Notes: generated by a model from the sequence alone, not told the origin. Counted from the stretch's first letter, positions 1 to 9,220 are shown. The stretch: DNA of 64,000 nt from Actinomadura physcomitrii (GCF_008923205.2 NZ_WBMS02000004.1:309987-373986); one strand, 5' to 3'. Numbers and translations: made by a program.

Positions 1-1127
1 CGTCCCCGCCGGTCGCGGACGGTGATCCGGGCCACGCTTTCGTCGGGGACACCGGCCAGCCCGGGTTCCCAGCGGTCCGGGGCGCGGCCGGTGTGGCAGT
101 TCACACCGTCGCTGGACCCGTAGATGTTGATGGGCGGCATGCCGAACCGCCGGACGCAGGCGTCCCTGACGTGCCGATGCACGGGACCGGCGCTGGAGAC
201 GACGGCGCGCAGCGAGGAGAGGTCCGCGTCGGTGCCGCCCTCGGCCATCCGCCAGAGCATCGTGGGGACGCCGAACACGTGGGTGGGGCGGTGCCGCTCG
301 ACGGCTTGGAGCGCCGCGGCGGCGTCGAAGCGCGGCAGCAGCACCAGGGTGCCGCCGTGGCGGGCGAGGATCACCGATGTGCCGAGCGACCCGTACGACG
401 AGGCCAGCGACACCAGGACCAGTGCGCGCACGCGGTCGGCGCCGCGCCGCAGGGCGGCGACGTAGTTGCCGCGCCCGCCCGCCATGGCGTTGTGGGAGTA
501 GGCCACCATCTTCGGCTCGGACTCCGATCCCGAGGAGACCAGGATGCGGGCCGGTGTCTCCGCGTCGATGCGGGCGGGCCGCCATGCGGGGATCTGCTCG
601 GTGCCGGGTTCGTCCAGCGCGTGCATGCTCTCTCGCACCAGGTCGCCGGGGGCCCATAGTTGCAGGTCGGGGAGGTCTCCGAGGCCCGGCACCGGCTCCC
701 CGGACGCGATGAGCGCGGCGGCGCGGGACCGGCGGACGAGGCTCGCGACCTCGCGCGGCCCGTGCGTGTGCGGGATCGGCAGGGCGACGGCGCCGATCGC
801 CGCGACGGCCAGCTCGGCGACGACGGCGTCGCGCCCGTTGGGCAGCAGGACGGCGATGATGTCGGCGGGCCCCCGTCCCCCGGCGTGCAGCGCGGCGGCG
901 GCGCGGCGGACGCGGGCGTCGAGCGCGGCATAGGTGAGCGCGCCCGCGCCGTCGACGACGGCTTCGGCCTCGGGCGCGGCGCGGACGTGCTCCCGGAACA
1001 GCGTGTAGAGGTCGCGGCCGGGGCACAGCCCGTCCGCGGTCCAGGCCGCGCGCAGTTCGGCGGGCACCCGGTCGGCCAGCGTGACGCCGTTGGCCGATGT
1101 CCAGGCCGGAGAAGCTGCGGTTCTCAT
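1..1127 (-). CDS. AMP-dependent synthetase/ligase (acyl-CoA synthetase), 3' end outside window
   Basis: Member of the ANL superfamily, which activates a carboxylate as acyl-AMP and usually passes it to CoA or a carrier protein. The N-terminal domain is present: the phosphate-binding loop reads VSSGSESEPK, an acceptable variant of the [ST]-[ST]-G-[ST]-x-[GS]-x-x-K signature, and the later segment with INIYGSSDG matches the A5-type region. The C-terminal subdomain with the catalytic lysine lies beyond position 1. The start is the ATG at 1127, overlapping the stop of the upstream CoA-transferase gene by 4 bases, with GGGAGG just upstream. It is the last visible gene of the biosynthetic run; the substrate cannot be read from the sequence. 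Confidence 0.85.
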   Translation of the reverse strand, partial: MRTAASPAWTSANGVTLADRVPAELRAAWTADGLCPGRDLYTLFREHVRAAPEAEAVVDGAGALTYAALDARVRRAAAALHAGGRGPADIIAVLLPNGRDAVVAELAVAAIGAVALPIPHTHGPREVASLVRRSRAAALIASGEPVPGLGDLPDLQLWAPGDLVRESMHALDEPGTEQIPAWRPARIDAETPARILVSSGSESEPKMVAYSHNAMAGGRGNYVAALRRGADRVRALVLVSLASSYGSLGTSVILARHGGTLVLLPRFDAAAALQAVERHRPTHVFGVPTMLWRMAEGGTDADLSSLRAVVSSAGPVHRHVRDACVRRFGMPPINIYGSSDGVNCHTGRAPDRWEPGLAGVPDESVARITVRDRRG

Positions 1128-2842
1128 CGTTCCTCCCTGTCGTGTTCGGACGGGCTCGTGAACGTCCACGGCGCGCGGCTGTAGCAGGCGGCTCCATCGG
1201 TTTCGAAGAGGGCGGCGTACGCGGGGTCGGCCGCCATCGCCGCGAGGTCGGTCACGACCGGCGCCGTCCCCCCGGCCGCGCGGGCGCCGGGGGCGGGCGT
1301 CTCGCGCAGGAGGCGGCCCGCGTCGGCCAAGGCCGTCTCGACCCGCACTCCGGCGCCGGTGCGGGCGGCGCCGAGCAGGCCCGCGGCGACGCCTTCGGCG
1401 CTGATCAGCGCGCCGAGCACGTCGATGATCGTCATCAGCGTCGGCGCGGGCGGCCGGCCCGGCGGCGTCAGCAGCGCCGCGACTCCGGTGTGCGCCTGCA
1501 CCAGGTAGTCGGTGCCCATCGGCTGCGGCGCGAGCAGGACGTCGGCCCAGCCGCCGGCGTACGCGTGGACGAGACCGGGGTGCACGGCGGCGAGGTCCGC
1601 GGCGTCCAACCCGAACCGGGCGGCGCGGCCCGGCGCCCAGTTCTGCAGGAACACATCCGACGAGGCGACGAGGCGCAGCGCTTCGTCGCGGCCCGTGAGC
1701 GACTTCAGGTCCGCCTCGACCACCCGCTTGCCGCGGTTGAGGGCGAGGAACCGGGCCGAGCACTCCCCCGCCATCGGCGGGACGCCGCGCATCGGGTCGC
1801 CGCCGGGCGGTTCGATGCGGACGACGTCGGCGCCGAGCAGGCCGAGCACATGCCCGGCCAGCGGACCTTGGACGCGGTTGGTGGACTCGGCGACCCGGAT
1901 CCCCGCCAGGGGGCCGCCGTCCCGCCGCGATGGGCCGTCCGGTCGGGGCGCCGCCTGCGCGGACGGCGCGGCGGGAAGGGGGCGGAGCCGCCACGGGGAG
2001 GCGGGCGCCGGCGGGAGCGGCGTTGCGGCGTCGTTCACCGTCACGACGCTGACGCCGGCGGCTTCGGCGGCCCGGCGCACCGCCGGGTAGCCCAGCGCCG
2101 CCGCGGCGGCCGCCAGGCCGGGCGGAAGCGCGCAGGTCCCGGTGGCGAAGCGCTGCTGGAACGGCGTCCAGCCGGCGGCGATGTCGGGGCGTGCGGCGCC
2201 CAGTGCGGTCCAGAAGCGCAGCCAGGTCTCGGCCTGGAACGTCTCGATCTCGAAGCGGACGCCGTCGGCCGAGCGGAACGGCGGCGTCCGCGCGGTGCCC
2301 GGCTCCGGCCGGGAGGAGCCGGAGCCGGTGTCGGTGGTGGTGGCGACGGCGACGTACTGGGTGAGGGCGAGCGCCGCGGCCTGGGCGACCGACGTCGCCG
2401 CGCGCACCGCCGGCCCGCCCCGCAGCGCGGCCAGCAGGCCCGCCGTCACGGCCTGGGCCGCGAGCACGCCCGCGCAGACCGAGGCGTAGTCGACGTGCAG
2501 GACGCGCGGTCCGCCGGTGGCGCGCCCATGGACGTGCATGATGCCGCAGGCGGCCTGCACGTCGCGCTCACCGCCCATCGGCACCGCGACGGGCCCGGAC
2601 CAGCCGATACGGCACTCGGGCAGCGCCCGGTCCCCGGGGAGCCACGGCGCCCGGACGACGCGCAGCAGCCCGGCGGGCGCGTCCGGTGGCGGCGGGCCGC
2701 CGGCGGTCTCGATCGCGCAGCCGAGCGCCCGCAGCCGGGTCGCGGCGACGCGCACCGCGACCGAGCGGCCGGACGCGCGCACGACCGTTCCGTCCAGCGG
2801 ACGGGACACCGGTACCGCCAGGGGACGCGCCGCCGTCTTCAC
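1124..2842 (-). CDS. CaiB/BaiF family III CoA-transferase-like protein, enlarged (572 aa)
   Basis: The C-terminal part, about residues 290-560, is a clear CaiB/BaiF domain. It starts at LAGIRVAEST, followed by GPLAGHVLGLLGADVVRIEPPGGDPMRG and FLALNRGKRVVEADLK-type segments, and continues to the second CaiB segment around TIIDVLGALISAEG. The N-terminal ~230 residues contain a second stretch (around LHVDYASVCAGVLAAQAVTAGLLAAL) resembling the middle region of the same family, so the protein looks like one and a half CaiB modules. Usual family length is about 400 aa. The start is GTG 2842, 8 bases after AGGGGA and overlapping the preceding stop by 4 bases; GTG 2848 is possible but sits too close to the ribosome-binding site. 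Its role in the cluster is presumably acyl-CoA transfer or epimerisation. Confidence 0.75.
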   Translation of the reverse strand: MKTAARPLAVPVSRPLDGTVVRASGRSVAVRVAATRLRALGCAIETAGGPPPPDAPAGLLRVVRAPWLPGDRALPECRIGWSGPVAVPMGGERDVQAACGIMHVHGRATGGPRVLHVDYASVCAGVLAAQAVTAGLLAALRGGPAVRAATSVAQAAALALTQYVAVATTTDTGSGSSRPEPGTARTPPFRSADGVRFEIETFQAETWLRFWTALGAARPDIAAGWTPFQQRFATGTCALPPGLAAAAAALGYPAVRRAAEAAGVSVVTVNDAATPLPPAPASPWRLRPLPAAPSAQAAPRPDGPSRRDGGPLAGIRVAESTNRVQGPLAGHVLGLLGADVVRIEPPGGDPMRGVPPMAGECSARFLALNRGKRVVEADLKSLTGRDEALRLVASSDVFLQNWAPGRAARFGLDAADLAAVHPGLVHAYAGGWADVLLAPQPMGTDYLVQAHTGVAALLTPPGRPPAPTLMTIIDVLGALISAEGVAAGLLGAARTGAGVRVETALADAGRLLRETPAPGARAAGGTAPVVTDLAAMAADPAYAALFETDGAACYSRAPWTFTSPSEHDREER

Positions 2843-4470
2843 GTCCACCGTCCCCTCCCGTAGGTCTCGGAGGTCACGCCGAGACGCTCGCGCAGGGCGG
2901 CCCGCCGGACCTTGCCGGTCCCGGTGCGCGGTATCCGGTCCCAGGCCATGACGACCGGGTCGGCGAGTTCGGGCAGGTCCGCGGTCGCCTCGCGCCATAG
3001 CGCCGGGCTCGTGATCGGGGGCGGCCCGCCGTCCTCGGTGATGAGCACGGGCACGCACCGCCCGCCGGGCACCCCGAGGACGACGCATTCCGCGACGCCG
3101 GGCAGCCGGTCCTCGAGCACGTCCTCCAGCTCGACGCAGCTGCCCTCCGGCAGGACGTCGGCCTCCCGGTCCAGCAGGAGCAGGCGCCCGCCGCGGGTGA
3201 GGACGCCGATGTCCCCGGTGACGAACCACTCCCCCGCGAGCTTGCGCCGGAAGCGCCGCTCCTCGCCGACATAGCCGAGGCACAGCGCCTTCGTGCCGCA
3301 GACCAGCAGGCCGGCGGTGCCGCGCGGCACGGGCCGCAGGGTTTCCCGGTCGACGACGCGCAGCCTGCTCCGCCCGGGGACGGGACGGCCCAGGTCGCGG
3401 GTCGTGGGATGCCGCTCGCGCTCGGCCCGCAGGGCGCGGCGCGTCAGGAAGCGGAAGGTGAGCGGCCCCGTCTCGCTCTGCCCCCAGCCCTGCAGCCAGA
3501 TCGGGCGCGGATGCGCGGTGGCGTTGAGGAACGTCCGCACGGTGGGCGGGTGCACGGCGTCGAAGGTGCTGATGTACAGGCGGACGCGGCCGAACGCGCG
3601 GCTGGGCGCCGGTCCGTCCTGCGCGCGGACATGGGGGCGCCACCGCACGAACGTCGACGGCTGGGCCTCCACGGTGGTGGGCCGGTGCCGCTCCAGCAGC
3701 GGCCGGGCCTCGTCCCAGCCGGAACCGGTCACCACCAGCAGCTTCTCGGGGCCGAGCGCCAGCACGCTCGCGGTCCAGGCGAGCGCGCGGCCGTGCGCGA
3801 AGGAGAACGCGCCCGCCACCACGTCGCTTCGGCGGGCGGCGAGGACGGGCCAGCGGTGCGCTTCGAAGCCGGCGAGGCGTCTCAGCAGGGTGCGCGTGGA
3901 GTGCACGACGAGCTTGGGCGCCCCGGTGGTGCCGGACGTGTGCACGATGACCAGCGGGTCGTCGACCGGCGGGCGCCGCGGTGCCGGGGCAGCGTGACCG
4001 CGGACGTCGTCGAGGGACAGCACCGGCCCCGCGGCGCCGGCGCCGCCGTCCAGCAGCAGCGTCCGGGACGCCAGGGAGGTCAGGGCGCCGCCCGGCCCCG
4101 CCGGTGCGAAGCCGAGGACGAGCAGCGCCGGATCCAGCCGTTTGAGCAGGATCTCCAGAACGTCCGGGTCCAGGTGGGCCGACAGCGGCACGGGCACCGC
4201 GCCGATGCGGGCCGCGGCGCAGCACAGCAGCACCAGGTCGAAATGGTTGCGCTTGACGATGGCGACGCGGTCGCCGGGTCCGGCGCCGGCCGCGGCGAAC
4301 CATCCAGCGGCGTCCGAGACGAGCCGGGCCGCCGCCGGGACGTCGAGCGCGGTGCCGAGTTCGGGGGCGATGTCGAGGGGCCGGCCGAGGTGCACGGTCG
4401 TGGCGGCGCCGCGCTCGGCCGCGTCGTCGAACAGCGTGCCCAGCTCGATCCGCCTGCTGAAGGGAGCCAT
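2839..4470 (-). CDS. AMP-dependent acyl-CoA synthetase/ligase (543 aa)
   Basis: Full-length ANL-superfamily adenylating enzyme. Visible motifs are VHTSGTTGAPK (P-loop, about residue 175), the WGQSE motif, a GD-containing loop (WFVTGDIG), and the C-terminal RTGTGKVRR segment with the invariant lysine that completes adenylation. Length is normal for benzoate- or acyl-CoA ligases. The ATG at 4470 lies 4 bases after the amine-oxidase stop, and the 3' end overlaps the CoA-transferase start by 4 bases, so the three are probably one transcript. Together with the partial ligase downstream this gives two acyl-activating enzymes in the cluster. The acid activated is unknown. Confidence 0.88.
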   Translation of the reverse strand: MAPFSRRIELGTLFDDAAERGAATTVHLGRPLDIAPELGTALDVPAAARLVSDAAGWFAAAGAGPGDRVAIVKRNHFDLVLLCCAAARIGAVPVPLSAHLDPDVLEILLKRLDPALLVLGFAPAGPGGALTSLASRTLLLDGGAGAAGPVLSLDDVRGHAAPAPRRPPVDDPLVIVHTSGTTGAPKLVVHSTRTLLRRLAGFEAHRWPVLAARRSDVVAGAFSFAHGRALAWTASVLALGPEKLLVVTGSGWDEARPLLERHRPTTVEAQPSTFVRWRPHVRAQDGPAPSRAFGRVRLYISTFDAVHPPTVRTFLNATAHPRPIWLQGWGQSETGPLTFRFLTRRALRAERERHPTTRDLGRPVPGRSRLRVVDRETLRPVPRGTAGLLVCGTKALCLGYVGEERRFRRKLAGEWFVTGDIGVLTRGGRLLLLDREADVLPEGSCVELEDVLEDRLPGVAECVVLGVPGGRCVPVLITEDGGPPPITSPALWREATADLPELADPVVMAWDRIPRTGTGKVRRAALRERLGVTSETYGRGRWT

Positions 4471-4474
4471 CGTC

Positions 4475-5917
4475 TCACCTCGGGTCGTCGGGACGGGGGT
4501 CGGCCGCGCTCAGGGCCGTCGCGCTCAGGGCCGTCGCGCTCAGGGCCGTCGCGCCGCCGGGGCCCGTCCGCGATAAGCCCGACCGGGCCGCGAGGCAGGC
4601 CAGGACGCGTTCGGCGGCCAGGGCGGCGGACGCGACGGCGCCCTCGCTGCAGGGGCGCAGCATCACCCAGTCGCCCGCGTACTCGACCGCCGACACCGGC
4701 CGCCGGGCGAACGCGCCGCGCAGCCCGAGCGCGCGCGGCGTCGCCTCGGGCAGCCCGTGCTCGAACCGGTGCACGCGGGCGTGGGCGACGTGCGCCGCCA
4801 GCCCGGGGACGAAGCGCCCGGCGCGGGCGATCAGCCGTTCCGCGACCGTCCGGTCGGGCTGCCCGAACAGGTCGGCGCAGCCGAGCGGCGAGGCGATGAG
4901 CGACACCAGGCCGCCGCCCGCGGGCGCCCGCCCGGGATGCTTGCGGTGGTCGGCGGTGATGACGCCGAGCAGCCGGTCCTCGGCGGCGGGGACGAGCGTG
5001 GCGAAGCTCGACCGCGGCCCGCCGGGCGCCAGCGGCTCGTCCAGGACGAGGCTGACGCGCAGCATCGGCGTGTAACCGCAGTGGTCCAGGAAGGCGCGTA
5101 CGGCGGGCCGTTCGTCGGCGTACAGGCGCGCCGCGGCGGGAGCGGGGACGGCCAGCACCGCCGCGCGTGCGGTGACGGCGCCGCGCGGCGAGTCCAGCCG
5201 GACCGCGCCGTCGTGCCGGGTCACGCGGGTGACGGGATGGCCGGTCGTGACGTCCAGGTGTTCGGCGAGGGCGCGGGCGAGGGTGTCCATGCCGTCGCGG
5301 TAGGTGTGCCAGGACGCGGAGCTGCCGCACGTGAGCAGGTGCGCGGCGAGCGGGGCGGCGGCCGAGCGTTCGGGGTCCCAGCCGAAGAAGCCGCCGGCGA
5401 GCGGGCCGACGAGGCGGTCGGACAGGTCCCGGTGGTAGGGGCGGACGAGGTCGGCGACGGTGGCGGTGCCGAGCGAGGACGCCTCGGGACGGGCGGGGTC
5501 GAGGTCGCCGAGCCGCGCCAGCCGCGCCTGGAGCCGGACCAGGTCGAGCCGCGCCCGCAGCCCGAGGCCCGCGCCGGTCAGCAGCCCCAGCGGGCGGCCG
5601 GCGTGCGGGCGCGGGCGCCCGTCCCGCCACACGGCGAGGGCGTCGCGGACGGCCGGGACGGCTCCGGGATCGCGGTCCAGCCCGAGCGCGGTGATGAGCC
5701 GCCAGGTCGCGGGGTAGCCGGTGCGGCCCGGGAACATCTCGGCGCCGGTGTCGATGAGGCAGCCGTGCTCGCGGAGCGTCCGCATCCGGCCGCCGACGGC
5801 GCCGGCGGCCTCCAGCACCCGGACGGTGCGTCCGGCCCTGGCCAGCGCGTACGCGGTGGCGAGCCCTGCGGGGCCCGCGCCGACCACCGCGACGTCGACG
5901 GGCCGTCCGGCCGTCAT
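4475..5917 (-). CDS. FAD-dependent amine oxidase / protoporphyrinogen oxidase-like oxidoreductase (480 aa)
   Basis: Begins with a classical dinucleotide-binding motif, VAVVGAGPAGLATAYALARAG, then the E of LEAAGAVGGRMRT and an IDTGAEMF segment typical of the flavin amine oxidase/phytoene desaturase superfamily. The C-terminal FAD-contact region is recognisable around VEYAGDWVMLRPCSEGAVASA. The last 25 residues contain a perfect ATALS x3 repeat encoded by a 15-bp tandem repeat. The ATG at 5917 overlaps the upstream prenyltransferase stop (ATGA). Such enzymes oxidise C-N or C-C bonds. Next to a UbiA protein, a lipid or prenylated substrate is plausible, but this is inference. Confidence 0.83.
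   Translation of the reverse strand: MTAGRPVDVAVVGAGPAGLATAYALARAGRTVRVLEAAGAVGGRMRTLREHGCLIDTGAEMFPGRTGYPATWRLITALGLDRDPGAVPAVRDALAVWRDGRPRPHAGRPLGLLTGAGLGLRARLDLVRLQARLARLGDLDPARPEASSLGTATVADLVRPYHRDLSDRLVGPLAGGFFGWDPERSAAAPLAAHLLTCGSSASWHTYRDGMDTLARALAEHLDVTTGHPVTRVTRHDGAVRLDSPRGAVTARAAVLAVPAPAAARLYADERPAVRAFLDHCGYTPMLRVSLVLDEPLAPGGPRSSFATLVPAAEDRLLGVITADHRKHPGRAPAGGGLVSLIASPLGCADLFGQPDRTVAERLIARAGRFVPGLAAHVAHARVHRFEHGLPEATPRALGLRGAFARRPVSAVEYAGDWVMLRPCSEGAVASAALAAERVLACLAARSGLSRTGPGGATALSATALSATALSAADPRPDDPR
4506..4550. repeat. 15-bp tandem repeat x3 inside the amine-oxidase 3' end
   Basis: Three identical copies of CGCGCTCAGGGCCGT (plus strand). On the coding strand each encodes ATALS, so copy-number change would preserve the reading frame. 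Confidence 0.95.
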
Positions 5918-6870
5918 ATCAGGGCTCCAGCGGTCAGGTCGACGGCGACCAGCAGCACCACCGTGACGCGGTGCGCGTGGATGGCGATGCGGCGCGCGCG
6001 CAGGATGTCGCCACGGAAGCCGATCACCAGGTGGGCCAGCCGCATCCCGGCGAGCGGGAGCATCGCGACGGCGAACCACCACGGTGCGGCGCCCGCCACC
6101 GGCGCCCCGGCGACGAGCACGACCTGCGCTGCGGTCATCGCCGCGACGAACACCCGGTGCGCCCGTGCGGAGACCAGGGTGGCGACGGTGATGCGCCCGG
6201 CGGCGCGGTCGCCGGCGGCGTCGTTGGTGTTGGAGTAGAGCCCGAACAGCATCGGCCCCGACCCGAACAGCACCGCCTGCACGATGACGAAGCCGCTCGC
6301 CCCGCCCGTGAGCAGTGCGTACGGCACCAGCGTCCAGCCGACACCGAGCCCGATCAGGAACAGCTCCTGGAAACCCCGGTAGCTGATCTTCAATCCCCAC
6401 GAGTACTGGACGGACGCCGCCACGCAAACCGCCGCCGCCACCACCGCCCACACCGGACGGTGCGGCGCCGCCGCGACGACCGCCGCCCACAGCAAAGATC
6501 CGGCCGCCGTGGCCGCCCACGAGAACCGCAGTGCCCGCGCCTCGCTGAGCGTCCCGGCGACGAGCGGCTTGCGGGCCAGCCGGCGCCGCGCCGCGTCGGA
6601 CCCGTAGTTGGCCGCGTCGCTGCCGTCGCGGTAGCCGGTGACGTCGTCGAAGCCGACCATCGCGGCCACCACGACCAGCTCGGCGAGGAGGATCAGCGCG
6701 AGCAGCCCGAACGTCTGCGGCTTCCAGCGCACGGCGGGCGCCAGCAGCGCCCACACGACCAGGAGCCCGAGGTAGTAGTCGTAGATGTCGAGTTTGGCCA
6801 GGCGCGCGTACGCGGCGAGGTCGCCGCGCCCGGTGGCGCCCGGCCGCCGCAGAGCGGTCTGCTCGCTCAA
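5914..6870 (-). CDS. UbiA-family prenyltransferase, integral membrane (318 aa)
   Basis: Polytopic membrane protein with the two aspartate-rich motifs of the UbiA superfamily. The first reads FDDVTGYRDGSDA (about residue 72, within a long hydrophobic helix pair). The second reads YSNTNDAAGDRAAGR (about residue 205). These bind the prenyl diphosphate through Mg2+. Hydrophobic segments account for about eight or nine helices. The start is taken as TTG 6870, overlapping the aminotransferase stop (TTGA) and 5 bases after GGAGG; no better start lies nearby. The family transfers prenyl groups to aromatic or other acceptors, and some members are terpene cyclases. Acceptor and donor are not deducible. 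Confidence 0.85.
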   Translation of the reverse strand: MSEQTALRRPGATGRGDLAAYARLAKLDIYDYYLGLLVVWALLAPAVRWKPQTFGLLALILLAELVVVAAMVGFDDVTGYRDGSDAANYGSDAARRRLARKPLVAGTLSEARALRFSWAATAAGSLLWAAVVAAAPHRPVWAVVAAAVCVAASVQYSWGLKISYRGFQELFLIGLGVGWTLVPYALLTGGASGFVIVQAVLFGSGPMLFGLYSNTNDAAGDRAAGRITVATLVSARAHRVFVAAMTAAQVVLVAGAPVAGAAPWWFAVAMLPLAGMRLAHLVIGFRGDILRARRIAIHAHRVTVVLLVAVDLTAGALI

Positions 6871-8018
6871 CTGGTCCTCCCGTGGACGCCGGTGAACGCG
6901 CAGACGGTGTCGGCGATGTGCTCGGCCTGCGCGTCGGTCAGGTTCGGATACAGCGGCAGCGAGATGGCGCGCCGCGCGGCGGACTCGGCGTTCGGCCACG
7001 TCTCGCCGGGCCGCGCGTAGCGCGCGAACGCCGGCTGCGCCGGCAGCGGCCGCGGGTAGTACACGTGCGCGGTGACGCCGTGCGCGGCCAGATGGGCGTG
7101 CAGCGCGTCCCGGTCGTCGGTGAGGACGGTGTAGACGTAGTGGAAGCGGCCGTCCCCGCCTTCCGGGGGCGCGATCAGGCCGCGCTCGGCGAGCGGCGCG
7201 AAGCGGCGGGAGTAGTAGGCGGAGATCTCCGCGCGGCGCGCCAGCCGTGCGTCCAGGCCGGCCAGCCGGTGCAGCTGGAAGGCGGCCATCACCTCGTCGA
7301 ACCGGCTGTTCTGGCCGATCCGGTGGTGGACGAAGCGGTGGACGCCGTCCTGGCCGTGGTTGCGGAGCATCCGCACGTCCGCGGCGAGGCCGGCGTCGTC
7401 GGTGATGACCACGCCGCCTTCCCCGGGCATCCCGAACGGTTTCACCTGCACGAACGAGTACAGTCCCGCGTCGCCCCAGCGGCCCGCCGGACGGCCCCGC
7501 AGCGTCCCGCCCTGGGCGAGCGCCGAGTCCTCGATGAGCCGCAGCCCGTGCCGGTCGGCGAGCTCCCGGAACGCGGGCATGTCCGCCATCACCGAGAACA
7601 TGTGGGCGGGCATCAGCGCCCGGGTGCGCGGCGTGATCAGCGGTTCGGCGGCGGCGGGGTCGGCGGTGAGCCGGACCGGGTCGATGTCGGCGAACACGGG
7701 CCGGGCGCCGGCGTCGATGACGGTGGCGGCCAGCGGCGCGCACCCGAACGCCGGGACGACGACCTCGTCGCCGGGCCCGACGCCCATCGCGGCCAGCACC
7801 AGCGAGAGCGCGGACGTGCCGCTGGAGCAGGCGACGACGTCCCCGGCGCCGGTCCGGGCGGCGAGCGCGCGCTCGAGCCGCGCGGTCCGCTCGCCGAGGA
7901 TGAACTTCTGGTCCCGGCAGGTCCCGACGGCGTGGACGATGCCGTGCAGCACGTCGCGGTCCTGCTCGAACAGGTCCGGCGAGAAGAACGGGATCGCCGC
8001 GGCGGGCGGGGCGGTCAC
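6867..8018 (-). CDS. DegT/DnrJ/EryC1/StrS family PLP aminotransferase, second copy (383 aa)
   Basis: PLP-dependent aminotransferase of the sugar/cyclitol type. The sequence shows SSGTSALSLVL (PLP phosphate pocket), VVVPAFGCAPLAATV, the conserved D of LIEDSALAQGG and the Schiff-base lysine in YSFVQVKPFGMPGEGG, so the active site looks intact. The C-terminal HVYYPRPLPAQPAF matches family members acting on nucleotide sugars. The GTG start at 8018 overlaps the stop of the first DegT gene by 4 bases (GTGA). The family typically aminates keto-sugars or keto-cyclitols. Having two in tandem suggests two amination steps or two substrates. Confidence 0.88.
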   Translation of the reverse strand: MTAPPAAAIPFFSPDLFEQDRDVLHGIVHAVGTCRDQKFILGERTARLERALAARTGAGDVVACSSGTSALSLVLAAMGVGPGDEVVVPAFGCAPLAATVIDAGARPVFADIDPVRLTADPAAAEPLITPRTRALMPAHMFSVMADMPAFRELADRHGLRLIEDSALAQGGTLRGRPAGRWGDAGLYSFVQVKPFGMPGEGGVVITDDAGLAADVRMLRNHGQDGVHRFVHHRIGQNSRFDEVMAAFQLHRLAGLDARLARRAEISAYYSRRFAPLAERGLIAPPEGGDGRFHYVYTVLTDDRDALHAHLAAHGVTAHVYYPRPLPAQPAFARYARPGETWPNAESAARRAISLPLYPNLTDAQAEHIADTVCAFTGVHGRTS

Positions 8019-9220
8019 CGCGGCGTCCCGGTGTAGAAGCGCTCGATCTCGTCGCAGACGCGGTCCACGTGCTCGTCGGGCAGGTCGGGATAGAGCGGCA
8101 CCGCCAGCGCCTCGGCGCACGCCTTCTCGGCGCGCGGGAAGTCGCCGGGCCGGTGGCCGAGGTGCGCGAAGCACGGCTGGAGGTGCAGCGGGACCGGGTA
8201 GTAGACCTCCGTCTCGATCCCGCGGGCGGCCAGGTGCGCGGCGAGGGCGTCGCGGTCCTCGACGCGGAGGAGATGGACGTAGGAGACGCGGTCGCTTCCG
8301 GGCGGCGGCGGGAGCGAGCCGGGCACGTCGAGGACGCCCGGCACCCCGCTCAGCCGCGCGTCGTAGCGTGCGGCCAGGCCGGCGCGGCGGGCGATGGCGG
8401 CGTCGAGGCCGGTGAGCTTGGCCTGCAGGACGGCCGCCTGGACGTCGTCCATCTTGCTGTTGCGTCCCGGCACCACGGTGGCGTTGGAGATGCCGGGGAA
8501 GTTGTCGAGCGTGCGGCCGCCGCGCCCGTGGTGGCAGAGCATCCGCGCGGTCTCGGCGACGGACTCATCGTCGGTCAGCACCGCCCCGCCGTCGCCGATG
8601 CCGCCGAGCGTCTTGGCGGGGAAGAACGACAGGACGCCCCCGGCGCCGTGCAGCCCGGCGTGGACGCCGTCCATCCGCATGCCGATCGCCTCGGCGCTGT
8701 CCTCCACGATCGTCAGGCCGTGGCGCCGCGCGACCGCGCCCAGGCCGCGCAGGTCGGCCATGCGGTCGAACAGGTGCACCGGCATGATCATCCTGGTGCG
8801 GGCGGTGACCGCCGCCTCCGCCGCGCGCGGGTCGAGGCCGTGGCCGCGCTCCTCGATGTCGGCGAAGACCGGGACGCCGCCCGCGAGCACCACGGAACTG
8901 GCCGTGGCGATGAACGAGAAGGCGGGGACGACCACCTCGTCGCCCGGCTCCAGGCCCGCGGCGCGCAGCAGCAGGACCAGCGCGTCGGTACCGGAGTTGA
9001 CGGCGACGGCATGGCGGGCCCCGGTCCAGTCCGCGAGCCGCTCCTCCAGTTCGGCGACCTTCGCGCCGTGCGAGAACTTCCCGTTGTCCAGGACGTCGTC
9101 GAGGTGCTTCGCGATCCCCTCCCAATGCTCCTGGAAACTCGCGGCCTGGTCGAAGAAGGGAATGGGAGCGGGCAGGACGGGAAAGGGAGCCGCAGGCGGT
9201 GTCGGCGGTGTTTTATGCAC
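8015..9220 (-). CDS. DegT/DnrJ/EryC1/StrS family PLP aminotransferase, first copy (401 aa)
   Basis: Complete family member: NSGTDALVLLLRA near residue 80, VVVPAFSFIATASSV, IVEDSAEAIG with the pyridine-binding Asp, and SFFPAKTLGGIGDGGAV containing the PLP lysine. The C-terminal half carries the EVYYPVPLHLQPCF motif typical of nucleotide-sugar aminotransferases. The GTG start at 9220 is preceded by AGGA at a good distance. It is the first gene after the 120-bp spacer that follows the EF-hand gene, so it may begin its own transcript. It is only moderately similar by eye to the second copy, so this is not a recent duplication. Confidence 0.88.
   Translation of the reverse strand: MHKTPPTPPAAPFPVLPAPIPFFDQAASFQEHWEGIAKHLDDVLDNGKFSHGAKVAELEERLADWTGARHAVAVNSGTDALVLLLRAAGLEPGDEVVVPAFSFIATASSVVLAGGVPVFADIEERGHGLDPRAAEAAVTARTRMIMPVHLFDRMADLRGLGAVARRHGLTIVEDSAEAIGMRMDGVHAGLHGAGGVLSFFPAKTLGGIGDGGAVLTDDESVAETARMLCHHGRGGRTLDNFPGISNATVVPGRNSKMDDVQAAVLQAKLTGLDAAIARRAGLAARYDARLSGVPGVLDVPGSLPPPPGSDRVSYVHLLRVEDRDALAAHLAARGIETEVYYPVPLHLQPCFAHLGHRPGDFPRAEKACAEALAVPLYPDLPDEHVDRVCDEIERFYTGTPR

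Noticed and set aside
1097..4899. Very long open frames on the plus strand opposite the ligase/CoA-transferase genes
   Set aside because: Arg/Gly/Pro-rich, no family motifs; they are the usual antisense shadows of high-GC genes whose true frames on the minus strand carry full domain signatures.
6867..9220. AHBA synthase (RifK-type) pair for an ansamycin cluster
   Set aside because: Motifs fit sugar aminotransferases rather than AHBA synthase, and no other AHBA-pathway gene or PKS is visible.
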